This document shows, piece after piece, positions 8,109 through 16,000 of a stretch of 64,000 bases of DNA. Made by a program: the position numbers and the translations under genes. The stretch is taken from assembly GCF_002218005.2 (NCBI RefSeq), contig NZ_AP018678.1, forward strand, positions 1,302,001-1,366,000, read 5' to 3'. Below the pieces are notes generated by a model. It was given only the letters and a program-made list of their open reading frames with translations. It was not told where the DNA came from and ran no database searches. This DNA comes from Vibrio algivorus (GTDB lineage Bacteria; Pseudomonadota; Gammaproteobacteria; Enterobacterales; Vibrionaceae). How positions within the stretch are numbered: position 1 is the stretch's first letter; the number at the start of each line of letters is the position of its first letter.

Positions 8109-9214
8109 CGGTGAAAGGGGGCGAAAAAGCGATTAAAGCTGCCCATCAATTACAAGCGCAAAAACGCCGTGGTGATACCTCGATTAATGAATTATCAGTG
8201 GCGCAAATTCGTGAACAATTATCTGGTTCGGTCGATCGAGTGATCAATGAAGGCGGCATTTACGATAAAGATCTTGCCGCACTCGCCATTAAACAAGCCG
8301 CTGGAGATTTAATCGAAGCGATATTTCTATTACGCGCCTACCGAACAACGCTATCACGTGTGATTGTCTGTCAGCCGATAGATACCACCCAAATGCGTAT
8401 CGAACGTCGAATTTCCGCCGCTTATAAAGACATTCCCGGCGGGCAAGTACTTGGACCAACTTACGATTACACCCATAGATTACTTGACTTCTCACTACTG
8501 GCCGAAGGGGTAGATCCGCAAGCACAACAAGATAGTGGTAACGATTCACAGCAAGCGAAATCGGAAACAGAGGAGAGCCCACAAGTACTATCCATGCTAG
8601 AGCATGCTGACTTGATGGTCACAGAAGTCGATAACCAGCAACAACCTGAAGATATCACGATGCAGCCGGTCAATTATCCAAGTGATCGTTCGGCACGTTT
8701 GCAAAACCTAGTACGGGGCGATGAAGGTTTTCTATTATCGCTCAGTTATTCGACTCAACGTGGCTATGGCCGCAACCATCCCTTTGCTGGTGAAATCCGT
8801 AGTGGTGAGGTCACGCTGTCAGTTTGCCCAGAAGAGCTCGGTTTTAGTATTGAAATTGGTGATATTGAATTAACCGAGTGTCAAATGATTAATGGCTTTG
8901 TTGGTAATAAACAAGACAAGGCGAAATTAACCCGAGGTTACGGCTTAACAATGGGGTTCACCGAGCGTAAAGCCATGTCAGTAGCTCTAATGGATCGAGC
9001 CTTACAAGCACCAGAATACGGTGAAGCAGTTGATGGACCAGCCCAAGATGAAGAATTTGTATTAGCACATGCTGATAATGTAGAAGCATCTGGTTTTGTA
9101 TCGCACTTAAAACTGCCGCACTACGTCGACTTTCAATCGGAATTGGCACTATTACGTGAAATGCATAAAGAATTTGAATCTAAGTACCAGCAAGGGGACA
9201 AAAACAATGTCTAG
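8099..9214 (+). CDS. phnI: PhnI, nucleosidase subunit of the C-P lyase core complex
   Basis: A 371-residue subunit. The E. coli homologue alone is a purine nucleosidase, and within the complex it helps replace the adenine of ATP by phosphonate. The protein starts MYVAVKGGEKAIKAAH and contains RRISAAYKDIPGGQVLGPTYDYTHRLLDF and, near the C terminus, HADNVEASGFVSHLKLPHYVDFQ, all typical. A low-complexity linker rich in Q, S and E (about 142-180) separates the halves. The start overlaps the phnH stop and the end overlaps phnJ by 8 bases. Confidence 0.92.
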   Translation: MYVAVKGGEKAIKAAHQLQAQKRRGDTSINELSVAQIREQLSGSVDRVINEGGIYDKDLAALAIKQAAGDLIEAIFLLRAYRTTLSRVIVCQPIDTTQMRIERRISAAYKDIPGGQVLGPTYDYTHRLLDFSLLAEGVDPQAQQDSGNDSQQAKSETEESPQVLSMLEHADLMVTEVDNQQQPEDITMQPVNYPSDRSARLQNLVRGDEGFLLSLSYSTQRGYGRNHPFAGEIRSGEVTLSVCPEELGFSIEIGDIELTECQMINGFVGNKQDKAKLTRGYGLTMGFTERKAMSVALMDRALQAPEYGEAVDGPAQDEEFVLAHADNVEASGFVSHLKLPHYVDFQSELALLREMHKEFESKYQQGDKNNV

Positions 9215-10073
9215 TCAAATCAGTTCGCCAGTCTCAAACTCCGGTTATAACTATGGCTACTTAGATGAGCAAACTAAGCGAATGATCCGTCGTGCATTGC
9301 TAAAAGCGGTCGCTATTCCTGGTTACCAAGTACCTTTTGCTGGTCGAGAAATGCCGATGCCCTATGGTTGGGGAACCGGTGGAGTACAAATCACTGCTAC
9401 TATCATTGGTCAAACCGATATTTTAAAAGTCATTGATCAAGGCGCTGATGATACGACCAATGCGGTGTCGATACGCTCATTCTTTGAAAATATTGCCGAT
9501 GCCAACACCACAGAGAAAACGGTTGAAGCAAGCATCATTCAAACTCGTCACCGTATCCCTGAAACACCACTACAAACCGGACAGATCTTAGTCTATCAAG
9601 TGCCGATTCCTGAGCCGCTGCGTTTTATTGAACCAAGGGAAACCGAGACTCGAAAAATGCATGCATTACAAGAATATGGCGTGATGCAGGTGAAGCTGTA
9701 TGAAGATATTGCTCGGTTTGGTCATATTGCGACTTCCTATGCTTATCCGGTGAAAGTCAATGACCGTTACATTATGGACCCTTCACCGATTCCTAAATTT
9801 GATAACCCAAAAATGGACAACATGCCTGCGCTGCAATTATTTGGCGCTGGCCGTGAAAAGCGCATTTATGCCGTTCCTCCTTTTACCAAAGTGCAGAGCT
9901 TAGATTTTGATGATCATCCATTTGAGATTCAGCAGTGGGATGAGCCATGCAGTATTTGCGGCGCTACCGATACCTTCTTAGATGAAATCATTATTAATGA
10001 CCAAGGGGAAAGTACCTTTGTTTGTTCTGATACCGATTACTGCCGTCAAAATGGAGAGCAAGCGCGATGTTAA
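9207..10073 (+). CDS. phnJ: PhnJ, radical-SAM C-P lyase
   Basis: The catalytic subunit that cleaves the carbon-phosphorus bond of 5-phosphoribosyl-1-phosphonate, releasing the alkane and cyclic ribosyl phosphate; 288 residues. I chose the ATG at 9207, behind AAGGGGA and overlapping the phnI stop, because the family start GYNYGYLDEQTKRMIRRALLK follows directly. The unusual iron-sulfur ligands are all present: C248, C251, C273 and C279, offset by seven from the E. coli C241, C244, C266 and C272. The glycine proposed to carry a radical is G39 (E. coli G32), in AIPGYQVPFAGREMPMPYGWG. No key residue is missing, so the enzyme should be active. Confidence 0.95.
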   Translation: MSSQISSPVSNSGYNYGYLDEQTKRMIRRALLKAVAIPGYQVPFAGREMPMPYGWGTGGVQITATIIGQTDILKVIDQGADDTTNAVSIRSFFENIADANTTEKTVEASIIQTRHRIPETPLQTGQILVYQVPIPEPLRFIEPRETETRKMHALQEYGVMQVKLYEDIARFGHIATSYAYPVKVNDRYIMDPSPIPKFDNPKMDNMPALQLFGAGREKRIYAVPPFTKVQSLDFDDHPFEIQQWDEPCSICGATDTFLDEIIINDQGESTFVCSDTDYCRQNGEQARC

Positions 10074-10906
10074 CTTCAACTCAGCCACAAGATTTATCAA
10101 AAAGCAGCGCACCAAGTTCTGAAAGCGCGTTATTACAAGTGCATAAACTCAGTAAATTATACGCACCTGGCAAAGGGTTTAGTGATGTGTCTTTCGAGCT
10201 TTATCCCGGAGAAGTTCTGGGCATTGTTGGCGAGTCAGGCTCAGGAAAAAGTACTTTATTACAATCACTATCAGGTCGTTTAACACCAGATAATGGTGAG
10301 GTGCTGTACCTACAACCCGGTAGTGAAGACAGTGTAGAACAACTCGAAAACTTATATCAAATGGCAGAAAGTCAACGTCGTCATCTACTGCGTACCGAAT
10401 GGGGGGTAGTACATCAACATCCAATGGACGGTTTACGTGCACGTGTTTCGGCCGGTGGCAATATTGGTGAGCGATTAATGGCAGTCGGTGAGCGTCATTA
10501 TGGAGACATTCGAGACAAAGCAATGCAATGGTTGCAGGATGTTGAAATTCCAGCGGATCGTATTGATGGTATGCCAACCACTTTTTCTGGTGGTATGCAG
10601 CAACGATTACAAATTGCTCGCAACTTAGTCACTCATCCGAAATTGATTTTTATGGATGAACCGACTGGTGGGCTAGATGTTTCTGTTCAAGCAAAGTTAT
10701 TAGATCTATTACGTCGCTTGGTAAATGAACTGGATCTGGCGGTAGTAATTGTCACTCACGATTTAGCCGTAGCTCGTTTGTTGGCACACCGCTTAATGGT
10801 GATGAAACAAAGTAAAGTGGTAGAAAGCGGCTTAACCGACCAAGTGCTAGATGACCCACAGCATCCATATACCCAATTATTAGTATCTTCAGTATTACAG
10901 GGGTAA
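10067..10906 (+). CDS. phnK: PhnK, ABC-type ATPase subunit of C-P lyase
   Basis: A 279-residue ABC ATPase that binds PhnJ in the C-P lyase complex rather than a membrane permease. After a 28-residue N-terminal extension relative to E. coli come LYAPGKGFSDVSF, Walker A GESGSGKS, the Q-loop region VVHQHP, signature FSGGMQQR, Walker B LIFMDEP and the switch histidine VTHD. The C terminus LDDPQHPYTQLLVSSVLQ is characteristic. It overlaps phnJ by 7 bases. The linker SSAPSSESA in the extension suggests that an internal start could also be used, but no second ribosome site stands out. Confidence 0.93.
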   Translation: MLTSTQPQDLSKSSAPSSESALLQVHKLSKLYAPGKGFSDVSFELYPGEVLGIVGESGSGKSTLLQSLSGRLTPDNGEVLYLQPGSEDSVEQLENLYQMAESQRRHLLRTEWGVVHQHPMDGLRARVSAGGNIGERLMAVGERHYGDIRDKAMQWLQDVEIPADRIDGMPTTFSGGMQQRLQIARNLVTHPKLIFMDEPTGGLDVSVQAKLLDLLRRLVNELDLAVVIVTHDLAVARLLAHRLMVMKQSKVVESGLTDQVLDDPQHPYTQLLVSSVLQG

Positions 10907-10912
10907 CGACAC

Positions 10913-11659
10913 ATGAAAGATCAAAATACAATCATGCTCAAGGTCAATAACGTCAGCAAAACCTTTGTGTTGCATAACCAGAGTGGGATTCGTTTACCAG
11001 TATTAAATCACGCGAATCTTAATGTAGTGCAGGGGGAGTGTGTTGTGTTACACGGTCACTCAGGTTCAGGTAAATCGACATTACTCCGCGTTTTGTATGC
11101 TAATTATCTGGTCGATAGTGGTTCGATTGAAGTTCGTCATAACGAAAAATGGATCGATATAGTTCAAGCTTCCCCACGCCAAATACTTAATATTCGTCGC
11201 CATACCATTGGTTGGGTCAGTCAGTTTTTACGAGTTATTCCGCGCATTAGTGCACTTGAAGTCGTCATGCAACCCATGATTGAAATGGGGGGTGATCGTA
11301 TTGAAGCTGAGCAAAAAGCCAAAACTTTATTACATCGTTTGAATGTTGGTGAACATTTATGGCATTTAGCACCCGCTACATTTTCAGGCGGAGAACAACA
11401 ACGAGTAAATATTGCACGTGGCTTTATTTGGGATTATCCAATTTTATTGCTCGATGAGCCGACCGCTTCACTAGATGCAAAAAATAGTGCAGTAGTAGTG
11501 GAGTTGATTCAAGAGGCCAAGCAACGCGGCGCGGCGGTTGTAGGAATCTTCCATGATGAAATAAACCGTAATCAAGTCGCAGATCGCTTATATCACATGA
11601 ACACTCAAACTATCTCTCATACTCGTCAAGTCAGTGCGACAACAACTACGCCAGTTTAA
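10913..11659 (+). CDS. phnL: PhnL, ABC-type ATPase of the C-P lyase pathway
   Basis: A 248-residue ABC ATPase required with PhnGHI for making the ribose triphosphonate; in E. coli it can stack on PhnK. Motifs: Walker A GHSGSGKS, Q-loop WVSQFLRVIPRI, signature FSGGEQQR, Walker B ILLLDEPTASLD and H-loop IFHDE. The segment QSGIRLPVLNHANLNV is typical of PhnL rather than transport ATPases. It begins 6 bases after the phnK stop. Confidence 0.92.
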   Translation: MKDQNTIMLKVNNVSKTFVLHNQSGIRLPVLNHANLNVVQGECVVLHGHSGSGKSTLLRVLYANYLVDSGSIEVRHNEKWIDIVQASPRQILNIRRHTIGWVSQFLRVIPRISALEVVMQPMIEMGGDRIEAEQKAKTLLHRLNVGEHLWHLAPATFSGGEQQRVNIARGFIWDYPILLLDEPTASLDAKNSAVVVELIQEAKQRGAAVVGIFHDEINRNQVADRLYHMNTQTISHTRQVSATTTTPV

Positions 11660-11671
11660 GGACCGAATAAA

Positions 11672-12805
11672 ATGATCATTACCAATGTAAATTTAGTACT
11701 GAAAGATGAAGTCGTTAAAGGCTCAGTTGAAGTCGTAGATGGTGAGATTCGCAGTATGTCAAATACTTCAAGCCAATTACCACAAGCGATGGATGGCAAT
11801 AATGGATTTTTAATGCCAGGGCTAATTGAACTACATACAGATAATCTTGAGAAGTATTTTGCCCCTAGGCCCAAAGTAGACTGGCCACCATTATCAGCCA
11901 TGAAAGCCCATGATACTCAACTTATTGGCGCAGGGATCACTACAGTATTAAATGCACTTTCCTTAGGTGACCACCGCGGTGAGCTTCGCCATGAAATTCT
12001 CGATAGTCAGATTGATACCGTAGTACAAAGCCAGAAAAATGGTACTAATCGCGTTGATCATCGTCTTCATTTACGTTGTGAAGTACCACATGAAACCACG
12101 GTTGGTATTTTTGAGCGTTATATTAATACTCCAGGAGTACAACTGGTGTCTTTGATGGATCATGCACCGGGGCAACGCCAATTCGTCAATATAGAGAAAT
12201 ATCGCACCTATTACCAAGGTAAATACGGTTACAACGATGCCGAAATGGCCGAGTTTGAAGCCATGCAACGAGCGTATTCCGAACGGTGGTCTGCGCCAAA
12301 TCGTGAAGAAATTTGTGGGCAATGCCGTGAACGTAATATTCCGATGGCCAGCCACGACGATGCAACATTAGCTCATGTTACAGAATCAAAAGATCTCGGT
12401 ATGGTGATAGCAGAATTTCCTACCACATTGGAAGCGGCCAAAGCCTCAAGAGATCTTGGTTTGCACGTATTAATGGGGGCGCCAAATGTTATCCGTGGAG
12501 GTTCACACTCAGGCAATATTGCCGCACATGAACTGGCAAGTATTGGAGCGTTAGATATCCTTTCCTCTGATTATTACCCGGTCAGTTTGCTCGATGCCGT
12601 ATTTAATTTAACCAATGATTCTCGTAACTCATTAACGCTTTCTGATGCGGTTAAACTTGCAACCTTTAATCCTGCTCAATCTCTGCAACTGTTTGACCGT
12701 GGCGAGATTGAAGAAGGAAAACGAGCTGACTTATTGCTAGCACAGTATAAACACGGTCAAGCCTATATCGATGGTGTTTGGCGTGAAGGGATAAAGGTAT
12801 TCTAA
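11672..12805 (+). CDS. phnM: PhnM, ribosyl triphosphonate diphosphatase
   Basis: A 377-residue amidohydrolase-family enzyme that removes pyrophosphate from ribose-1-phosphonate 5-triphosphate, giving the PhnJ substrate. Metal-site motifs seen are LIELHTDNLEKYFAPRP, LMDHAPGQRQF, ASHDDATLAHV and SSDYYPVSL. The late NPAQSLQLFDRGEIEEGKRADLLLA is the composite beta-sandwich typical of amidohydrolases. It lies 12 bases after phnL and shares one base with phnN (TAATG). Confidence 0.94.
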   Translation: MIITNVNLVLKDEVVKGSVEVVDGEIRSMSNTSSQLPQAMDGNNGFLMPGLIELHTDNLEKYFAPRPKVDWPPLSAMKAHDTQLIGAGITTVLNALSLGDHRGELRHEILDSQIDTVVQSQKNGTNRVDHRLHLRCEVPHETTVGIFERYINTPGVQLVSLMDHAPGQRQFVNIEKYRTYYQGKYGYNDAEMAEFEAMQRAYSERWSAPNREEICGQCRERNIPMASHDDATLAHVTESKDLGMVIAEFPTTLEAAKASRDLGLHVLMGAPNVIRGGSHSGNIAAHELASIGALDILSSDYYPVSLLDAVFNLTNDSRNSLTLSDAVKLATFNPAQSLQLFDRGEIEEGKRADLLLAQYKHGQAYIDGVWREGIKVF

Positions 12806-13440
12806 TGGAAGCTAGTTATCCTTATTCCACGTCAAATGCTTGTTTATTCTACGTAATTGGACCATCTGGTTCTGGCAAAGATAGCGTAATAAGTCGAATT
12901 CGTGAGCATTGGCCAAAACACATAATGATTGCTCATCGCTATATAACACGTTTTGCAGATGCAGGAAGCGAAAATCATGTGGCACTGTCGTCACATGAAT
13001 TTTTACAGCGTAAAGACAACCAATTTTTCGCTTTAGATTGGCAAGCTAATGGGCATTATTATGGTATTGGTTGTGAAATTGACGTGTGGTTAGATAAAGG
13101 CGTCGATGTCATGGTTAACGGTTCAAGAGCCTATTTAGAGCAAGCTAAAAAACGTTATGGCAATGCCTTAATTCCTGTGGTGATAACTGTTGAAAGTAGC
13201 ATACTCAAAAATCGACTAATTGCCCGAGGAAGAGAAAACCTTAAGGAGATTGAGCAACGTTTAATTCGTTCTAATCAATTGAATTTACAATCAATAAAAG
13301 GTGCATTATCGCTCGATAATAGTGGCTGTTTAGATAAAGCAATTGAGCCTTTTAATCACTATTATCAACAACGACTACTATCTATTCAATCATGCTCTTC
13401 AACTAGCAGTAATGATCAATTAATGGATGTAAAAGAATGA
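12805..13440 (+). CDS. phnN: PhnN, ribose 1,5-bisphosphate phosphokinase
   Basis: A 211-residue guanylate-kinase-like P-loop enzyme that makes PRPP from ribose 1,5-bisphosphate and ATP, the last step of recovering the ribose phosphate after C-P cleavage. Walker A is GPSGSGKDS near residue 17, followed by AHRYITR and the LID-like GRENLKEIEQRLIR. The start codon overlaps the phnM stop and the stop overlaps phnP (ATGA), so the three are translationally coupled. Confidence 0.9.
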   Translation: MEASYPYSTSNACLFYVIGPSGSGKDSVISRIREHWPKHIMIAHRYITRFADAGSENHVALSSHEFLQRKDNQFFALDWQANGHYYGIGCEIDVWLDKGVDVMVNGSRAYLEQAKKRYGNALIPVVITVESSILKNRLIARGRENLKEIEQRLIRSNQLNLQSIKGALSLDNSGCLDKAIEPFNHYYQQRLLSIQSCSSTSSNDQLMDVKE

Positions 13441-14228
13441 AACTAACCTTATTAGGTACGGGCAACACTAGTATGCTTCCAGTATATGGTTGTGATTGTC
13501 AGGCTTGTCAGCGTGCAATGATAAATTCGCAATATCGTCGACAAAAAACGTCTGCTTTAATTGAGTGTAATGGTAAGAAACTCTTACTTGATGCTAATTG
13601 TGATGAGCTTTTACAGCGCTTTCCAAGTGGCTCTATTGATAGGATTTTACTCACGCATTACCACATGGATCATGTTCATGGATTATTTGATTTACGCTGG
13701 GGAGTCGGGGAGAGCATTCCAGTCGATGGTCCACCTGATGAGCAAGGGTGTGATGACTTATTCAAACATTCAGGCTTATTAGACTTTCAACCGCCATTAG
13801 CTGCATTTGAATCATTTAAGTGGCAAGGAATTACAATAACGCCTTTGCCAATGCAACATTCTAAAATCTGCTTTGGCTATTACTTTAGTTACCAAGATTT
13901 AGACACTGAAAGCACAAAACACTTAGCTTATTTAACGGATACTGTTGGTTTACCAAAAGAAACTCAAGCATGGCTAGAGGAAAACTGCGTCGATGTTTTG
14001 CTTATCGATTGTAATCATTCACCGGAATTCAATCATCCAAATAGAAACCATAATAATCTAACCGATGTTGTCGAGATAGTCACAGGAATCAAACCAAAGC
14101 TAACTCGACTCATCCACATCAGTCATCAATTAGAATGCTGGGCAATGCAAAATCCAGATCACTTTAGCTCAGAACTTTGTTTAGGTAAGGACGGAGAGCA
14201 ATTTAGCTTATCTAAGCGAATGAATTAA
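13437..14228 (+). CDS. phnP: PhnP, 5-phosphoribosyl 1,2-cyclic phosphate phosphodiesterase
   Basis: A 263-residue metallo-beta-lactamase fold hydrolase that opens the cyclic phosphate left by PhnJ, producing ribose 1,5-bisphosphate for PhnN. The metal motif LTHYHMDHVHGL (about 65-75) and later LLIDCNHSPEF and HISHQLE are present. An N-terminal zinc-binding set, GCDCQACQRA, is a known PhnP trait. It is the last gene of the operon; only a weak AAAGAC/GTCTTT hairpin (14243-14262) follows, and dif begins 128 bases after its stop. Confidence 0.92.
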   Translation: MKLTLLGTGNTSMLPVYGCDCQACQRAMINSQYRRQKTSALIECNGKKLLLDANCDELLQRFPSGSIDRILLTHYHMDHVHGLFDLRWGVGESIPVDGPPDEQGCDDLFKHSGLLDFQPPLAAFESFKWQGITITPLPMQHSKICFGYYFSYQDLDTESTKHLAYLTDTVGLPKETQAWLEENCVDVLLIDCNHSPEFNHPNRNHNNLTDVVEIVTGIKPKLTRLIHISHQLECWAMQNPDHFSSELCLGKDGEQFSLSKRMN

Positions 14229-14720
14229 GTTGAGCTACCGGAAAAGACAAAACATCGTCTTTATACTGTTTAAAAAATAGAGGTAGTTTGGGATGTTTTA
14301 TAATTCAAAGCAATCACAGGGCATAACAAACTGATTATTAAGAAATTGAACACTTTATTTAACATAAGATACATAATGCGCACTTATATTTGGTTTGTTA
14401 AAGAGCGATTACAGCTTTATTTATCCTAAATTAACGTTAACCAATTTCAGCCCAAAAATTATCTGGGTGAAATACGAAAATGTTTTCTTAAATGATTTTA
14501 TTTGGATTTGCGACTACTTGGCAACTTAGCCTGTACTTAGGATAAACATTTAAATGTTCCAGATCTTCTTCTAGTGAATAATCATATTCAACTTCTTTTC
14601 TTGATCACTACACCGTCTGAGAATTTAAGATTATGTTTCCGTTAGGGCCATTTGAAAATCTGCCGCATCTTTAGCGTTAGATGCGACAATCATACTAATC
14701 AATAATGATTCTGCTTAAAT
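14229..14720. other. Gene-free terminus interval around dif
   Basis: About 490 bases without a supportable gene. It contains dif (listed separately), a weak hairpin after phnP (14243-14262) and a widely spaced inverted pair TTTATCCTAA / TTAGGATAAA. A CGCATCT/AGATGCG hairpin (14664-14685) could act as a weak terminator for the cytochrome gene, which reads leftward. No integrase, phage remnant or second dif-like site is visible, so the attachment site appears unoccupied. Confidence 0.6.
14357..14384 (-). other. dif: dif site (XerC/XerD chromosome dimer resolution site)
   Basis: Read on the - strand, the 28 bases are the XerC-type arm AGTGCGCATTA, the central region TGTATC and the XerD-type arm TTATGTTAAAT. 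The XerD arm equals that of E. coli dif, and from memory the XerC arm equals Vibrio cholerae dif1; only one central base differs from dif1. XerCD with FtsK resolves chromosome dimers here at division, and filamentous Vibrio phages such as CTX integrate at such sites. The switch in gene direction on either side and the nearby matP support placement at the terminus. Confidence 0.93.
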
Positions 14721-15023
14721 TCATTTAAGGCTTTCGTAATATGCAGCGATATCAGCGATATCAGCATCATTAATTGCAGTCGCCATTGGAGACATTACTG
14801 GATCTTTTCGTTCACCACTTTTAAAAGCTTTAATCGCTTTTTCAAGATAAGCAGCGTTTTGACCTTTAAGATTTGGATACGTTTTGATTACTGCAACGCC
14901 ATCGGCACCGTGGCATGAAGCACACATTGCGACTTTCGCTTTACCAGCTTCAGGATCTCCTGCAAAAGCAAAATGGGAAGATGTGGCGAATAAACATAAT
15001 GATAAAATAGCGAGCTTTTTCAT
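14721..15023 (-). CDS. Periplasmic class I c-type cytochrome
   Basis: A 100-residue single-haem cytochrome c. I start at the ATG at 15023, behind GAGGTG, which gives a clean signal peptide (about 1-21, ending FAFA). The mature part has the haem motif CASCHG (C34, C37, H38) and a likely methionine ligand in DPVMSPMA, the layout of the small cytochrome c553/c5 group. It would carry electrons in the periplasm; the partner oxidase is not in the window. It sits alone between dif and matP. Confidence 0.88.
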   Translation of the reverse strand: MKKLAILSLCLFATSSHFAFAGDPEAGKAKVAMCASCHGADGVAVIKTYPNLKGQNAAYLEKAIKAFKSGERKDPVMSPMATAINDADIADIAAYYESLK

Positions 15024-15171
15024 ACAGCACCTCAAAATGGGAAGATAAATGTGAACATCACTGTATACAATCTAGCAATTTAATCGACAATATCTAGGAC
15101 TGAGAATAAGAAACTTAATCTCGATCACTTACTATCACAAAAATTTGACTTAGCAGATGATGATTTATAGG

Positions 15172-15621
15172 TTAAAAGTCGAGTAATTTACTAAGATCGG
15201 CTTTGATACTATGCACTTTCTTACTAGCTTTCTCACTTCGAGACGCCTCACTCACCAGATATTCAATCGCTTCTGATAATGTACAACCTAATTCTTGCGC
15301 CCTATCCGACAGTTTTTCCCAAACCGCATAGTCTAAATCAATCGATTTTTTCTTGGTATGGGTGTGTTCGGCGTTAAAATGACGTTTACGCTTCGCGCGA
15401 ATGGCTTGCTTTAGCTTATTATCGAGCTCTGGATTCATATGCTCATCAATCCAACTTAATACTTGTGTTGGCTGATGTTCTAGCTTTTGAAGCCCCATGA
15501 TGGCAGCGTGAGACTCACTCGAATCTTGATAGCGAGTGATCGATTCCCCATCTTTCCATTTTCGAATTAAATATTGCCATTTCCAACCGCATTCAAGGTT
15601 TTCAAGCTGTTGATATTTCAT
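15172..15621 (-). CDS. matP: MatP, macrodomain Ter protein
   Basis: A 149-residue DNA-binding protein that recognises matS sites and condenses and anchors the terminus region, linking it to the divisome through ZapB. The family start MKYQQLENLECGWKW is complete. The centre has DEHMNPELDNKLKQAIRAKRKRHFNAEH, the linker to the ribbon-helix-helix domain beginning KKKSIDLDYAVWEKL, and the end is a short coiled coil. The gene order matP, lonH, fabA, rmf equals that of E. coli. A one-mismatch matS lies 26 bases upstream of the start, suggesting possible autoregulation. Confidence 0.95.
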   Translation of the reverse strand: MKYQQLENLECGWKWQYLIRKWKDGESITRYQDSSESHAAIMGLQKLEHQPTQVLSWIDEHMNPELDNKLKQAIRAKRKRHFNAEHTHTKKKSIDLDYAVWEKLSDRAQELGCTLSEAIEYLVSEASRSEKASKKVHSIKADLSKLLDF

Positions 15622-15646
15622 TAATCTTCCCTATAGATGATTCACA

Positions 15647-15659
15647 GTGACAGCGTAAC
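15647..15659. promoter_or_regulatory. matS-like site upstream of matP (one mismatch)
   Basis: GTGACAGCGTAAC differs from the consensus GTGACRNYGTCAC at one position. It lies in the matP promoter region, so MatP could bind its own promoter. Chance alone predicts about one half of a one-mismatch site per 64 kb, so position is the main support. Confidence 0.45.
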
Positions 15660-15784
15660 TAAAAACCATCACATTCTCAACTGTTTTTCCTCAATCTAGA
15701 ATAATAGTCCAACCTATTTTTACTTTATGATATCAGCCTCTCAAATCCATTGATTAAGCGCTCTATTTCAACTGCATAAACAGG

Positions 15785-15939
15785 TATACCCAAGTAACTT
15801 CAAGATGCGAGTTTCAGCAAGAATAAAACAAGCTTTAGGTAGCAAATTGAGAAGGTGTTTACATTCCTTCGCCAATCTTCCTTGCCTAAAAGTTTGGATA
15901 ATAGCTCTGAATTCTGCATCTTGAAGTCACTTGGGTATA
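15785..15939. repeat. Palindromic intergenic repeat, copy B (full length, about 155 bp)
   Basis: Terminal inverted repeats TATACCCAAGTAACTTCAAG and CTTGAAGTCACTTGGGTATA bound the element. The left half continues with a GAGTTTCAGCAAGAATAAAA-type sequence and the right half, read inward, with GAATTCAGAGCTATTATCC, so the two halves differ internally. It is non-coding and MITE-like. It lies between matP and lonH and forms part of the leader region of lonH. Other copies are at 5825, 26665, 48564/48984, 54093 and 55976. Confidence 0.8.
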
Positions 15940-16000
15940 TAAGGTTAAGTTATTTTTCTATATACTTCTTTCCTTCTAACCATATATTGAATTTTTTATA

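Noticed and set aside
14320..14404. GCATAACAAAC and GTTTGTTA around dif as a possible integron attC or VCR
   Set aside because: The core sites do not fit RYYYAAC/GTTRRRY properly and there is no cassette structure.
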